Shown in pieces: positions 25,322-33,935 of a stretch of 64,000 bases of DNA; position 1 is the first letter of the stretch; each line of letters opens with the position of its first letter. Under the pieces are notes generated by a model that was not told the DNA's origin, made no database searches, and saw nothing but the letters and a program-made list of their open reading frames with translations. The DNA is taken from assembly GCA_965220695.1 (NCBI GenBank), contig OZ244838.1:3844001-3908000 (forward strand), written 5' to 3'. The stretch comes from UBA9620 sp965220695. Lineage in GTDB: Bacteria; Acidobacteriota; Vicinamibacteria; Vicinamibacterales; UBA8438. A program made the translations under genes and the position numbers.

Positions 25322-26713
25322 TCACGCTGACGCGGAGGAAGCGATCGGCAGGCTGATCCGGAACGTGCTCCCACCGCCCGGCGCCGGTTCGTAGCTCAAA
25401 TGTCCCTGGTGGGCCTCGACCGCCCAACGCGCGATGGACAGACCCAGACCGCTGCCGCCCGCGTCATCGCTCTGCCGTCCACGATAGAGCCGGTCGAACA
25501 GACGGGCCTGATCCCCGTCCGGCACCCCGGGGCCGGTGTCGTGGACCTCCAGGATGGCGCCGGCCGCCGATTCCAGCACGCGCAGACGGATGGCGCCGCC
25601 GTCGGGCGTGTAGCGGATCGCATTGTCGACGAGGTTGATCACGGCCTGGCGCAGCGTGATCTGGTCGCCGTGACAGACCGGCCGCCCCACCTGCTCGACC
25701 GACAGCGACTGGCCCTTCTCCTCGGCCAGCACCCCGAGATGCGTCACCACCTCGTCGGCGAGCTGCCCCAGATCCAGTACCTGGCGGGTGAGCTTGACGT
25801 CGCCGCTGTCGGCGCGCGAGACCAGCAACAGCCGGTCGACCAGCCGGGTCAGACGGTCGGCCTCCTCCAGCATGCTCTCGATCACCTGCTGATACGAGGC
25901 GGCGTCGCGGCGCTCGCGCAACCCGACCTCGCCGACGCTCCGTATGGCGGTCAGCGGGGTACGCAACTCATGCGACACGTTCGAGGTGAAACGGCGCATC
26001 TGCTTGAAGCTCGACTCGAGCCGGCCGAGCGTGTCGTTGAACACGGCCGCCAGCCGGCCGAGTTCGTCGCGGGGATTGTCTATCGGCAACCGGTCGCTCA
26101 AGCGGGCCGCGGTGATGGCCCGGGCCCGCTCGGCCATCCGTTGCAACGGTGCAAGCGCGCCCCGCGCCAGCACGTAGCCCCCGGCGCCGGCGACGGCGAT
26201 CGTCAGCGGCAGCCCGAGCAGGAGGAGGAACGCCAGCTCGCGGACCTCGAGCCGCATGAACGCTTCCGACCGCCCGACCTGGATGACGACCGGTTGGCCG
26301 CCGATGGTGGCCCGACCACCGAGCAGGCGGAACGGCGCCGGTTCAGCCGGCACCGCGACGATCGCACCGTCGGCGCGCGCGACCAGGGCCTCGCTCTCGG
26401 GCACCGGCAGGCGGCTGGCCACCGCCGTCCGGTAGATGAGCTGGCCGGAGGGACTCCACACCTGCAACCACGGACCGTCGGCGCTCCAGGGATCGCCCTC
26501 GAACCAGGACAGCGCCCCATCCGGACCCTGTTGCGCCATCTCGGCCGCCCAGCGGTAGTCACTGCGGAGCCGGGCGTCCAAGGCCCCCGACAGGTTGTTG
26601 CGCACGAGCAGCAACACGACCGACACATACACGCCCAGCACGACGACCATCGTCGCCACGTGCCACGCCGTCAAGCGCGCGCGCACGGTGTGCGGCACCC
26701 AACGCCGAATCAT
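25322..26713 (-). CDS. sensor histidine kinase
   Basis: A 463-residue inner-membrane kinase. Transmembrane spans lie at about residues 18-38 and 160-182, with a periplasmic sensor domain of about 120 residues between them. A HAMP region (LARGALAPLQRMAERARAIT), the phospho-acceptor H248 in SNVSHELRTPL, the N-box NLVDNAIRYTPDGG, DTGPGVPDGD and GGSGLGLSIARWAVEAHQG follow. All catalytic boxes are intact. Its ATG overlaps the end of the response-regulator gene (26710-26713), so they form a co-translated pair. The layout resembles metal or envelope-stress sensors; the signal is unknown. Confidence 0.95.
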   Translation of the reverse strand: MIRRWVPHTVRARLTAWHVATMVVVLGVYVSVVLLLVRNNLSGALDARLRSDYRWAAEMAQQGPDGALSWFEGDPWSADGPWLQVWSPSGQLIYRTAVASRLPVPESEALVARADGAIVAVPAEPAPFRLLGGRATIGGQPVVIQVGRSEAFMRLEVRELAFLLLLGLPLTIAVAGAGGYVLARGALAPLQRMAERARAITAARLSDRLPIDNPRDELGRLAAVFNDTLGRLESSFKQMRRFTSNVSHELRTPLTAIRSVGEVGLRERRDAASYQQVIESMLEEADRLTRLVDRLLLVSRADSGDVKLTRQVLDLGQLADEVVTHLGVLAEEKGQSLSVEQVGRPVCHGDQITLRQAVINLVDNAIRYTPDGGAIRLRVLESAAGAILEVHDTGPGVPDGDQARLFDRLYRGRQSDDAGGSGLGLSIARWAVEAHQGHLSYEPAPGGGSTFRISLPIASSASA

Positions 26714-27438
26714 GCCTCCTCTTCCCGCAGCACGAATCCGACACCGCGTATGGTGTGAATCAACTTGACCGCCTGGTCGAGGTCAATCTTGCGGCGCAGC
26801 CGCGACATGTGCACGTCGATGACATTGTCCAACGTCGTGCTGCGCGCCGTTTCCCGCCACACCTCGCGCGCGAGGGTGTCGCGCGACACCACCTGACGGG
26901 CCTGCCGCGCCAGGTAGCACAGCAGGTCGAACTCCTTCACGGTCAGCTCGACGGCCTGCCCGGCACGGGTCACCTGACGGGTCGTGCGGTCGATCTCCAG
27001 TGTATCGATCGACAGGCGTTCGGCGTCCGGGCCCCGGCCCCGTCGCACCACCGCCCGGATGCGGGCCAGCAACTCGGCAAACGCGAACGGTTTGATCAGG
27101 TAGTCATCGGCGCCGGCGTCGAGCCCGATCACGCGATCTTCCAGCGAGTCCCTTGCCGTGAGCACCACGACCGGGGTCGCATCCCCCTGTCGCCGCAACC
27201 CGGCGAGCACCTCGAGCCCATCGCGTCCCGGCAGGGTGAGATCGAGCAGAATCGCGTCAAAGCGCTCGCCGGCCAATCGAACGACCGCGCCTTCGCCGGT
27301 CCTCTCGACCACCACGACGTACCCGTCGCCCTCGAGGCCTTCCCGCAGGGCGCCGGCGACCTTTCGCTCGTCCTCGACCACCAGGAGCCGCGTGGCCGGC
27401 GTCGCTGGATCACCCGGGACGGGCACGGTGGACGGCAC
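26710..27438 (-). CDS. OmpR/PhoB-family response regulator
   Basis: A 242-residue regulator. The receiver domain has E22/D23, phospho-acceptor D66 in AILLDLTLPGRDGLEV, the Thr in VVLTARDS and K in YLIKPFAFAELLARI. The C-terminal winged helix (VELTVKEFDLLCYLARQARQ, VIDVHMSRLRRKIDL, IRGVGFVLRE) is typical of OmpR-type activators. GTG 27438 is the annotated start; the receiver proper begins near residue 17, so a shorter start is possible. The 5' flank holds a MITE-like repeat that may carry or displace the promoter. Confidence 0.95.
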   Translation of the reverse strand: MPSTVPVPGDPATPATRLLVVEDERKVAGALREGLEGDGYVVVVERTGEGAVVRLAGERFDAILLDLTLPGRDGLEVLAGLRRQGDATPVVVLTARDSLEDRVIGLDAGADDYLIKPFAFAELLARIRAVVRRGRGPDAERLSIDTLEIDRTTRQVTRAGQAVELTVKEFDLLCYLARQARQVVSRDTLAREVWRETARSTTLDNVIDVHMSRLRRKIDLDQAVKLIHTIRGVGFVLREEEA

Positions 27439-27459
27439 GGTCTCAAGCTTACCGAATAA

Positions 27460-27625
27460 CTAGGAGCCCGTGGTAAAACCGCGCGTGACACCGAGACCGG
27501 CGAGGCGCCCGCGTGGCAAGGAGCGACGAGGGCGCATATTGGGCATATGCAACCGAGGAGCAACGCGGTCCACGCGGGATGTATCGCCGGTCGAATGCAG
27601 CGGGGCTTTTGCCACGGGCTCCTAG
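27460..27625. mobile_element. MITE-like repeat, copy 2 (166 bp)
   Basis: Terminal inverted repeats CTAGGAGCCCGTGGTAAAA (27460-27478) and TTTTGCCACGGGCTCCTAG (27607-27625) match at 18 of 19 positions. The interior shares GACGAGGGCGCATATTGGGC and ATATG..ACCGAGGAGCAACGC with the copy at 7702-7859. It lies 22 bases upstream of the response-regulator start. The remaining 27626-27730 shows no other feature. Confidence 0.8.
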
Positions 27626-27730
27626 CACGGGTGGCGGCGCGGGCCGGAGGCAGTTCGCACTTCAGGCAATCTTCAGGCGCGCTCGGACCGAGCCGCGCAG
27701 TATGATTGCCACACTGGTGCAGAGGAAGTC

Positions 27731-28165
27731 ATGAGACGCGGGCTGGGAATCCTCATCGCCGCCGGTTGCCTGATCGGCCTTCCCGTGCAGGCCCATCACG
27801 CCATCAGCGAGATCTACGACGAGGAACGCACCGTCGTGCTCGAGGGCGAGGTGGCGTCGTTCCTTTTCGGCGAGCCGCACTCCATGGTGCACGTGCGCGT
27901 GCCCGACGATCAGGGCGACATCAAGACCTGGGCGGTCGAATGGCGCGGCGCGCGGCTGCTAGAGACCAAGGGGTGGACCGCCGACGGTCTCGCCGCCGGA
28001 GACCACGTGCGCATCTGCGGAAACCCTGGACGCGATCCGGGCGCCTATCGACTCTATCTGCTGCAGTTGGCGCGGGTTGCCGCCGACTCGGACCCCGGGG
28101 CCGTCGCCGAGTGCGCGGTATCCTCAGCCTCGACGCGGCCGGACGACGCAAATCGGCCGCGCTGA
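27731..28165 (+). CDS. DUF6152-like secreted protein
   Basis: A 144-residue exported protein. The signal peptide is MRRGLGILIAAGCLIGLPVQ with cleavage near A-HH. The mature part begins HHAISEIYDEERTVVLEGEV, followed by ASFLFGEPHSMVHVRVPDD and WAVEWRGARLL, matching the small DUF6152 family often found in proteobacteria and acidobacteria (N-terminal AHH, GEPH, W-x-x-E). The family function is unknown. ATG 27731 is a sensible start. otsB follows after 22 bases in the same direction. Confidence 0.8.
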   Translation: MRRGLGILIAAGCLIGLPVQAHHAISEIYDEERTVVLEGEVASFLFGEPHSMVHVRVPDDQGDIKTWAVEWRGARLLETKGWTADGLAAGDHVRICGNPGRDPGAYRLYLLQLARVAADSDPGAVAECAVSSASTRPDDANRPR

Positions 28166-28187
28166 CATCGACCCTGCGCGAACCTGC

Positions 28188-28997
28188 GTGCCGGCTTCCC
28201 TCATCTCGACCATCGACAGCCTCGCCGAGTTGATCCTCGGCGGCGGTCCGCGGCCGATCCTGCTGCTGACCGACTTCGACGGCACGCTCTGCGAGTTCCA
28301 GCACGACCCGGCGGCCGTCGAGCTGTCAGCCGCGCGCCGTCTGGTGTTGTCGTCGATTGCCACCCGGCCGCAGGTGAGCATCGGCATCGTCAGCGGGCGG
28401 CGCGCCATGGATGTGCGCAGGCGCAGCGGGCTCTCCGCTCAGGTCTACTACGCCGGCCTGCATGGCCTGGAGATCGACGGCCCGCACGGCCGCTTCGAGG
28501 CGCCGGCGTTCGGCGCACGGCGCGACGAGCTCCGGCAGGTGGGTCAGGCGCTCGGCCGCGCAATCGCGCCGCTCCCGGGCGCGTTGATCGAGAACAAGGA
28601 CCTTTCGGTGGCGCTGCACGTGCGGGCCGCGGCGCCATCCGACCGGCAGCAGGCCGAGCGCCTGTTCTGGACGTTGGCCGGGCCGCTGCTCGAGACGGGC
28701 GCCGTGCGGCTGCAGCGGGGCGACTGCGTGTTCGAGCTGCTTCCGGACATCGCCTGGAACAAGGGCGACGCGGTGCGCTGGATCGAGGACGATGCCGCGC
28801 GCCGCCAGGGTAGCGCCGCGCTGCCTGTCTATCTGGGCGACGACCAGACCGACGAGCACGCGTTCGAGGCGATCGGCGATCGCGGGGTGACGGTGGTCGT
28901 CGGACCACGGCCGTCGCGGGCACGGCATCGCCTGCCGGACCCCGCGGCCGTCGAACAGCTTCTGCAACGTCTGGCGCTGCGACTCGCATCGCCCTGA
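28188..28997 (+). CDS. otsB: trehalose-6-phosphate phosphatase OtsB
   Basis: A 269-residue HAD-superfamily phosphatase that makes trehalose from trehalose-6-phosphate. The nucleophile motif is LLTDFDGTLCEF, with the second D as acid/base. GIVSGR carries the motif II Ser, and YLGDDQTDEHAFEAI gives the Mg-binding aspartates; YYAGLHGLEI and FELLPDIAWNKGDAV are also typical. GTG 28188 is chosen because it precedes the family-like SLAELILGG and clears the upstream gene. Its partner otsA is at 42706-44199 on the other strand, an uncommon separation. Confidence 0.93.
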   Translation: MPASLISTIDSLAELILGGGPRPILLLTDFDGTLCEFQHDPAAVELSAARRLVLSSIATRPQVSIGIVSGRRAMDVRRRSGLSAQVYYAGLHGLEIDGPHGRFEAPAFGARRDELRQVGQALGRAIAPLPGALIENKDLSVALHVRAAAPSDRQQAERLFWTLAGPLLETGAVRLQRGDCVFELLPDIAWNKGDAVRWIEDDAARRQGSAALPVYLGDDQTDEHAFEAIGDRGVTVVVGPRPSRARHRLPDPAAVEQLLQRLALRLASP

Positions 28998-29045
28998 CGG
29001 CCGGCCACCGGCCCGTTCCGGCCGCACTTCCCGACCGGACCATCG

Positions 29046-29567
29046 ATGCTACACTCGCCACGCATGTCACCGGCCACCAGGATGAAGGAGTTGCTGCGGC
29101 ACCCGATGCGGGCCTATTACTGGCCGATTGCGGCCGGCACGGTGTTGGGGGGAAGCGCGTTCATGCCGTGGATGTCGGTCGGAAGCCAGCACTACGGCGG
29201 CGTGCCGAATCTCGCCGGACTGGGGCTGCTCGGTCTGGCGGTGCTGGCGGTGGTGCTGGCGGGATTGAGCATCGCCACCCGCAAGAACTCGAGACACCCC
29301 TTGCTGCTCGTCGGGCTGTCCGCAATCGGATTGCTCTTCCTGGCTGAACGGTTGATGGAACGCTCCGCGGCGCAACAGGGCTGGGCCGCCTCGCAGGCCC
29401 GGGCCATCGTGCAGGGGGGGCAGGCGGCTCCGGCGCTCGAACCGGTGATGGCGACCGGAGCCTATGTCGGCCTTGGCGCCGCCACCGCGATCGCGCTCTT
29501 CGGTCTGACCATCGTCTTCAAACGTGCGCCCCAGGTTCACGCCGACGCGACCGACGACGACGTATAG
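29046..29567 (+). CDS. small membrane protein of unknown function
   Basis: A 173-residue protein with four hydrophobic spans: WPIAAGTVLGGSAFMPWMSV, LGLLGLAVLAVVLAGLSIAT, PLLLVGLSAIGLLFLAERLM and AYVGLGAATAIALFGLTIVF. A possible alternative start is ATG 29064. No catalytic residues or known family. It lies 48 bases after otsB and in the same direction, so it may share the transcript. Confidence 0.65.
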   Translation: MLHSPRMSPATRMKELLRHPMRAYYWPIAAGTVLGGSAFMPWMSVGSQHYGGVPNLAGLGLLGLAVLAVVLAGLSIATRKNSRHPLLLVGLSAIGLLFLAERLMERSAAQQGWAASQARAIVQGGQAAPALEPVMATGAYVGLGAATAIALFGLTIVFKRAPQVHADATDDDV

Positions 29568-29601
29568 GATCCCGCGCTGCAGCCCCCTCCCCCGCTCTTC
29601 G

Positions 29602-30012
29602 CTATCTCTGCAAGGTCTTCAGATAGTTGACGACGCTCCAGATGTCGTCGTCGCTCATCCGGCTGCTGTAGGGCTGCATGTCGGCCGAGACGCCGTCCTT
29701 GATGATCAGGAATATCTCGCCGTCGGAGGGTCCGTGCAGCCAGATGTCGTCCGTGAAGTCCGGCACGTCGCCGCCCGCGTGCGCCATGTCCCCGTCACCG
29801 AGACCGGTGTTGCCATGGCACTCCCGGCACATGAACACGTATCGCTGCCGGCCGGTGGCCACCGAGTCGGAGGTCGCCTCGATCGGATTCTCGAGCGCCT
29901 GCCCTTCCGCGTGCCGGTGCGGCTCGGTCGGATGGGTCTGGAGCGCCGCCGCGGTCACGGCGGCGCCAACGATTCCACAGGCGGCAAGGAACCGCATCCT
30001 GAATGCTGTCAT
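29602..30012 (-). CDS. exported cytochrome c-type protein
   Basis: A 136-residue protein with an N-terminal signal/anchor (FLAACGIVGAAVTAAALQT). A haem c site CRECH occurs in YVFMCRECHGNTGLGDGDMA, and the probable axial Met is in SADMQPYSSRMSDDDIWSVV followed by NYLKTLQR, a standard class I cytochrome c ending. It should carry electrons outside the inner membrane. It is the last gene of a minus-strand run with the 30028 gene and the exported thiamine-diphosphate enzyme, suggesting a role as electron acceptor. Confidence 0.9.
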   Translation of the reverse strand: MTAFRMRFLAACGIVGAAVTAAALQTHPTEPHRHAEGQALENPIEATSDSVATGRQRYVFMCRECHGNTGLGDGDMAHAGGDVPDFTDDIWLHGPSDGEIFLIIKDGVSADMQPYSSRMSDDDIWSVVNYLKTLQR

Positions 30013-30027
30013 CTCCAGTGTCTCCGC

Positions 30028-30567
30028 TCAATCCTGCGGTGCGTCGAAATTTTCCCACATGTATTCCGGCCGATAGGCGTGGAGATACAGGAATATCTCG
30101 TGCACGAGGTTGATCACCCGGTTGACGCCGTACTCGTGATGGTTGCGCGTGGCCACCAGCTCTACCGACGCGATCCTGCGCGCAGACACGCATCGGATTC
30201 TGGCGCGCCGGCGGTCGACGCGGCGATGCGGCGGCAGGCGCGGCGAGGCCCGCCCCGCGACGAACGCCTGCAGGTCATGGAACAAGGTCGTGCGGGCGGG
30301 AACGTTGGGCAGCAGATTCCGAAAGACGAAGATCCCCGTAGCCGGCGTGTAGTCCAACGCCAACGGCCGTGTGCCCAGCCACGAAAAGCGGAAACGGTGT
30401 CGTCCGCCGACCGGACGCTGCTCGCTGAACCCCCGGAAGACTCCGCGATCGGCGTACGACTGCAGGCGTTCGCGTACCAGTGCAAGCGACTGCTCCGCCG
30501 TCAGGCGACGCCTGGCGGCCGGCGTGCGCCGGCCGGGACTCTGCTCCCGCGTGCGCTCTGCCACCAC
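30028..30567 (-). CDS. uncharacterised protein between the TPP enzyme and the cytochrome
   Basis: A 179-residue, arginine-rich protein starting at GTG 30567. Phrases include LTAEQSLALVRERLQSYADR, RFRFSWLGTRPLALDYTP, GIFVFRNLLPNVPARTTLFH and a conserved-looking C-terminus YGVNRVINLVHEIFLYLHAY. There is no signal peptide. The spacing is 6 bases from the TPP-enzyme stop and 15 bases to the cytochrome start, so it belongs to the same operon. I recognise no family. Confidence 0.6.
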   Translation of the reverse strand: MVAERTREQSPGRRTPAARRRLTAEQSLALVRERLQSYADRGVFRGFSEQRPVGGRHRFRFSWLGTRPLALDYTPATGIFVFRNLLPNVPARTTLFHDLQAFVAGRASPRLPPHRRVDRRRARIRCVSARRIASVELVATRNHHEYGVNRVINLVHEIFLYLHAYRPEYMWENFDAPQD

Positions 30568-30573
30568 TGGCTG

Positions 30574-32508
30574 CTAGTGGTAGTACGACATCACGCCAGG
30601 CTCGATCTTGCCGAGGAACCCGGGTGCGTACTGGTCGCGCAGCCAGAACTCCTTCTTCGCCTGCACGTTGACGACCGACGGGCGGCTCTCGTCGAGCGCC
30701 ACCTGATACGCCCGCTCGAGGGCCGGCCGGAACTCGGCGGGCTGCGTGACGTATTCGCCGTGGGCGCCGAGTGCCTCGCCGAGCTTGTCGTAGCGGAGGT
30801 TCTCCTGGAACAGGTGGACCGGCAGCCCGACCTGGTTGTTGCGCTGCCCCTCCCAGGTGCCCCAGGCGTTGTTGTTGTAGACGATGACGACCGCCGGCAA
30901 CCGGTACTTGGAGAGCGTCTCCATTTCCATGCCGGTATAGCCGAACCCGGCGTCCCCGGTAATGGCGATCACCGGATGGCCCTGGTAGTCCGCCTGCGGT
31001 CCGGTCCCCTGCCGGACCGCCGCCGCGACGCCGACCGTATAGCCGACGTCGGGACCGATCGCGCCGTACTGGTAGGCGCCGTTCATGATCTGTCCCGGCC
31101 GGAACCCGCGCAGATACCTCCGCGTGTAACGGGCGATGCCGTAGCCGCCCTGCACGATGGTGGTCCGATCGCGCGGAATCCCGCCGGCGTGCAGGAAGTC
31201 GGCCAGCTCCTTGCCGATGACCGCCGGATGCACCGCATCGGTGTACCCCGATCCGGTCTGGTAGTACTGGGCGTTCTCGGCCTCGAAGTCGTCCCGTGCC
31301 GCCGCCACCTCGGCGACCCACGCCTCGTGCCGCAGGCGGGGGATGGCGTCAGCCAGCGCCTCGAGCGCCACCCGTTCGTCGCTGACGATGCCCAGATCAA
31401 TCGGCAGATTGCGGCCGATGTCCTCGGCCGACGGATCGATGCGGATGTACCGGGTGTCGGGACCGAACGCGAACTCACCCTGCGTCGGCATGCAGTACTG
31501 CCCGACCAGCAGCACGAGATCGGCGCTGGCGAGCGCGCTCGGCGCCGTGTTGGCCGACAACTCGTGATCGGCGGGGAACTGGCCCTTGGTCGCGCCGGAT
31601 TCGACGACCGGAATCTGCGCCCGCTCGGCCAGCCGGCGCAACGCGTCCCAGGCCCGGCTGTGGAACACGCCGTTGCTCGACACGATCAGCGGACGCTCGG
31701 CGGCGCGCAGCAGCGCCACGGCCTGGTCGATCGCGCGAGGGTCTGGATAGGGCTTCGTTTCGGTGCGGTATTTCGTCTTGTCGAAGTAGTACTCGATCTC
31801 GCTGGCGTCGCGGAACCTGGCGTTGGCGATCTCGGCGGGGAAATCGAGGTGCACCGGCTTGGGGACGCCGCTTTTCAACTGCCTGAACGCGTATCCGGCG
31901 TATTCGTGGACACGGGCCGGGGTAATGAGGCGCTTGCCGTACTTGCGCATCCCCTCGGTCGTCGGCTGCTGATACGCGTCCTGGATCCCGCGTTCCGTAT
32001 CCTCTGCGAAGATCGTCTTGTTGCTGGCCAAGACCAGAATGGGCGACCGGGCCGAGTTCGCCGCGGCAACGCCGCAGATCATGTCGGTGAAGCCGGGACC
32101 CTCCGTGCCGGAGGTCGCCGCCACCTCGCCGGTCACCCGCGAGAACGCGTCGGCAGCGTGGCAGAGCGCACCCTCGTGGCGACCGCCATACGTCGGAATC
32201 CCGACGTCGGAAATGGCGTGGACCACGCTGTAGTTGCCGGGGCAACAGAAGAGCGCCGCCACGCCCTCTTCCTTGCAGGCCCGCGCGAACACCTGCGCGC
32301 CGGTCATCGGGAAATCGATCTCCGGCAGCGGGGCGTTCTTCGCCGTCTCGAATTCGGCGGGAATGCGTATCGGCTGCGCGTCTTCCTCTGCCACGGCCGC
32401 CGACACCCCTGCCGCCCGCGCGCCCAGCGTGGCCGCGGTCGCACCGGCGCCCAGCACCGCCTGCTTCATGAACCGGCGCCGCGAATTCCCCTGTGTGTGA
32501 CGTGGCAT
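30574..32508 (-). CDS. Tat-exported thiamine-diphosphate-dependent enzyme
   Basis: A 644-residue protein of the acetolactate-synthase/2-oxoacid decarboxylase fold. ATG 32508 is preferred because GAGGAG lies seven bases upstream; a TTG at 32523 is also open. It opens with a twin-arginine signal (GNSRRRFMKQAVLGAGATAA). The N-terminal domain carries the catalytic Glu (E112 in GGRHEGALCHAADAFSRVTG). The central FAD/ADP-like domain follows, then the TPP motif GDAGFGYTGMEMETLSKYRL ending VIVYNNNAWG (about residues 515-550). The substrate is unknown; a 2-oxoacid or aldehyde reaction is likely. Export of such an enzyme together with a cytochrome c operon is unusual. Confidence 0.88.
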   Translation of the reverse strand: MPRHTQGNSRRRFMKQAVLGAGATAATLGARAAGVSAAVAEEDAQPIRIPAEFETAKNAPLPEIDFPMTGAQVFARACKEEGVAALFCCPGNYSVVHAISDVGIPTYGGRHEGALCHAADAFSRVTGEVAATSGTEGPGFTDMICGVAAANSARSPILVLASNKTIFAEDTERGIQDAYQQPTTEGMRKYGKRLITPARVHEYAGYAFRQLKSGVPKPVHLDFPAEIANARFRDASEIEYYFDKTKYRTETKPYPDPRAIDQAVALLRAAERPLIVSSNGVFHSRAWDALRRLAERAQIPVVESGATKGQFPADHELSANTAPSALASADLVLLVGQYCMPTQGEFAFGPDTRYIRIDPSAEDIGRNLPIDLGIVSDERVALEALADAIPRLRHEAWVAEVAAARDDFEAENAQYYQTGSGYTDAVHPAVIGKELADFLHAGGIPRDRTTIVQGGYGIARYTRRYLRGFRPGQIMNGAYQYGAIGPDVGYTVGVAAAVRQGTGPQADYQGHPVIAITGDAGFGYTGMEMETLSKYRLPAVVIVYNNNAWGTWEGQRNNQVGLPVHLFQENLRYDKLGEALGAHGEYVTQPAEFRPALERAYQVALDESRPSVVNVQAKKEFWLRDQYAPGFLGKIEPGVMSYYH

Positions 32509-32796
32509 GTCTTGGCTCCTCAATGAAATCGACTTCAGAGAATCGCACGCCGTGCCGGTTCAACGCAACCCTCAGTCGCTTCCAACGACCCATGAACCTG
32601 AACGGCACGACCATCGGGAGGCGGAGCACCGCGGCGCACGCCAGGGACATCAATCGCATCGGGACCTGCAGAAAGCCGCAGCCGGCGGCAGGGGTCTGCA
32701 GGATCAACACGTCGAGGGTGCCTGGGAGAAGCTCGGAGCCGATTTCCGAAGAGTTGACGATGCCGGCTGCCGTCGTCCCGCGGCGGGGTGTCCGGT

Positions 32797-33501
32797 TCAG
32801 CGAATCGGCCTGACACGGCCTGTGGAACTGCTTCTCTCGTTGACCTCAGGGTCGCCCGTGTAGGAGACCGACCCGGTGCTGTTCAACGTGGCGCTGAGCG
32901 ACTCCTCCACCCACAACCGTGCATTTCCGGTGCTGTTCAGCGCTACGGTTGCCCGCGTGCTGCGCACCGATTCTCCGTGGTAGTCCCCGGTACTGGAGAT
33001 GGTGAGGTCGAGACTGTCCACGCCACCTTCGCCCAGCCGGACGTCACCCGTGCTGCTGATGCGGACGGCCAGTGATCCCGCCCGGAGGTCATCCACTGAC
33101 AGGTCACCGGTACTGCCAAGGCGGACGTCGACAGAGTCGGCTCGGATTCCATCCATTGACAGGTCGCCGGTACTGCCGAGGCGGACCTCGAACCGGTCCG
33201 CGCGGAGGGCCGGGGCCGTGGACGCCGCCGCTCCCGTGGACGCACAGAGCGCGCCCACCGGAGCTTGGAAAACCGCGTGGGCGCGGTTTCCCACAGCGCC
33301 CACCGCCAGCATCTTCATCTTCCTCAAGATCCACACGACAAGACCGGTGCCCGAGCCAAGCGCACCGACGAGTGTCGAGAATTTGTCACTATCTCGCGAT
33401 CGTTGACATACGACCTCGCGCCCGAAGGCGATGTCCAGGCAACCCGACGAGAATCCCAGCAGAACGACGCACGCTACGCAAGGCACGATATTGCGCTTCA
33501 T
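32797..33501 (-). CDS. lipoprotein with adhesin-head-like repeats (GIN/DUF2807 type)
   Basis: A 234-residue protein counted from ATG 33501. It starts KRNIVPCVACVVLLGFSSGC, which looks like a lipoprotein signal. After a less regular region (residues 35-90, with a hydrophobic LVGALGSGTGLVVWILRKMK) there are six or seven degenerate repeats of about 20 residues built on LGSTGDLS or ISSTGD, as in the parallel beta-helix of putative autotransporter adhesin heads. It ends STGRVRPIR. An adhesin or envelope role is inferred. The upstream gene context (an exported enzyme) gives no clear partner. Confidence 0.6.
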   Translation of the reverse strand: MKRNIVPCVACVVLLGFSSGCLDIAFGREVVCQRSRDSDKFSTLVGALGSGTGLVVWILRKMKMLAVGAVGNRAHAVFQAPVGALCASTGAAASTAPALRADRFEVRLGSTGDLSMDGIRADSVDVRLGSTGDLSVDDLRAGSLAVRISSTGDVRLGEGGVDSLDLTISSTGDYHGESVRSTRATVALNSTGNARLWVEESLSATLNSTGSVSYTGDPEVNERSSSTGRVRPIR

Positions 33502-33935
33502 CGCTTCTCTCCCCGGTTGTCTTCCCCGCAAAGTAGACACGTCGAGCTTCGTCTCCACGGCTCGTGGGAAACGCCATCGGCGAGGAGCAACACGATTGTG
33601 GCGCGGGACGAATCCTGCCGCCAAGGCGTGCGAGCGAGCAATCTCCTGGAGCTCATCGCATTGTGCGTCGGTCAGCAAATCGGCTGTCCTTCAAGGGCAT
33701 ATACGGATAGGACGGCAGCCGAACGGCAAAGGTTCATACGCCCGCGACGCCTTCGGGTCTCCTTCCCGCTACTCGTTCCCGGGTGCGTTTCAATCCACGT
33801 GAAGGGTCTGCGTCAGGTCGAGCCTCATGACGCGGCGCGCAGGTCCGACAGCACGAGGCTCTCGGTCAACAACTGCCGCACAAGAAGGCCCCGACGGCAC
33901 GCCGCCCGCCGCACGCTCGAAGACTATCGTCGTCC
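33502..33935. other. gene-free stretch with no supported feature
   Basis: Between the adhesin-like lipoprotein and the broken ADOP permease. The minus strand has a short protein-like piece, LTDAQCDELQEIARSHALAA, upstream of the lipoprotein start, but no complete gene is evident. No repeat, hairpin or regulatory motif stood out. Confidence 0.5.

Noticed and set aside
29524..32526. A 1000-codon plus-strand open frame opposite the cytochrome and TPP-enzyme genes
   Set aside because: It overlaps three well-supported minus-strand genes and contains no recognisable domain.
32524..32796. Minus-strand reading LPMVVPFRFMGRWKRLRVAL upstream of the TPP enzyme as a separate gene
   Set aside because: It looks partly protein-like but has no clear stop before the enzyme gene and no recognisable family; it could be a remnant but the evidence is too weak.
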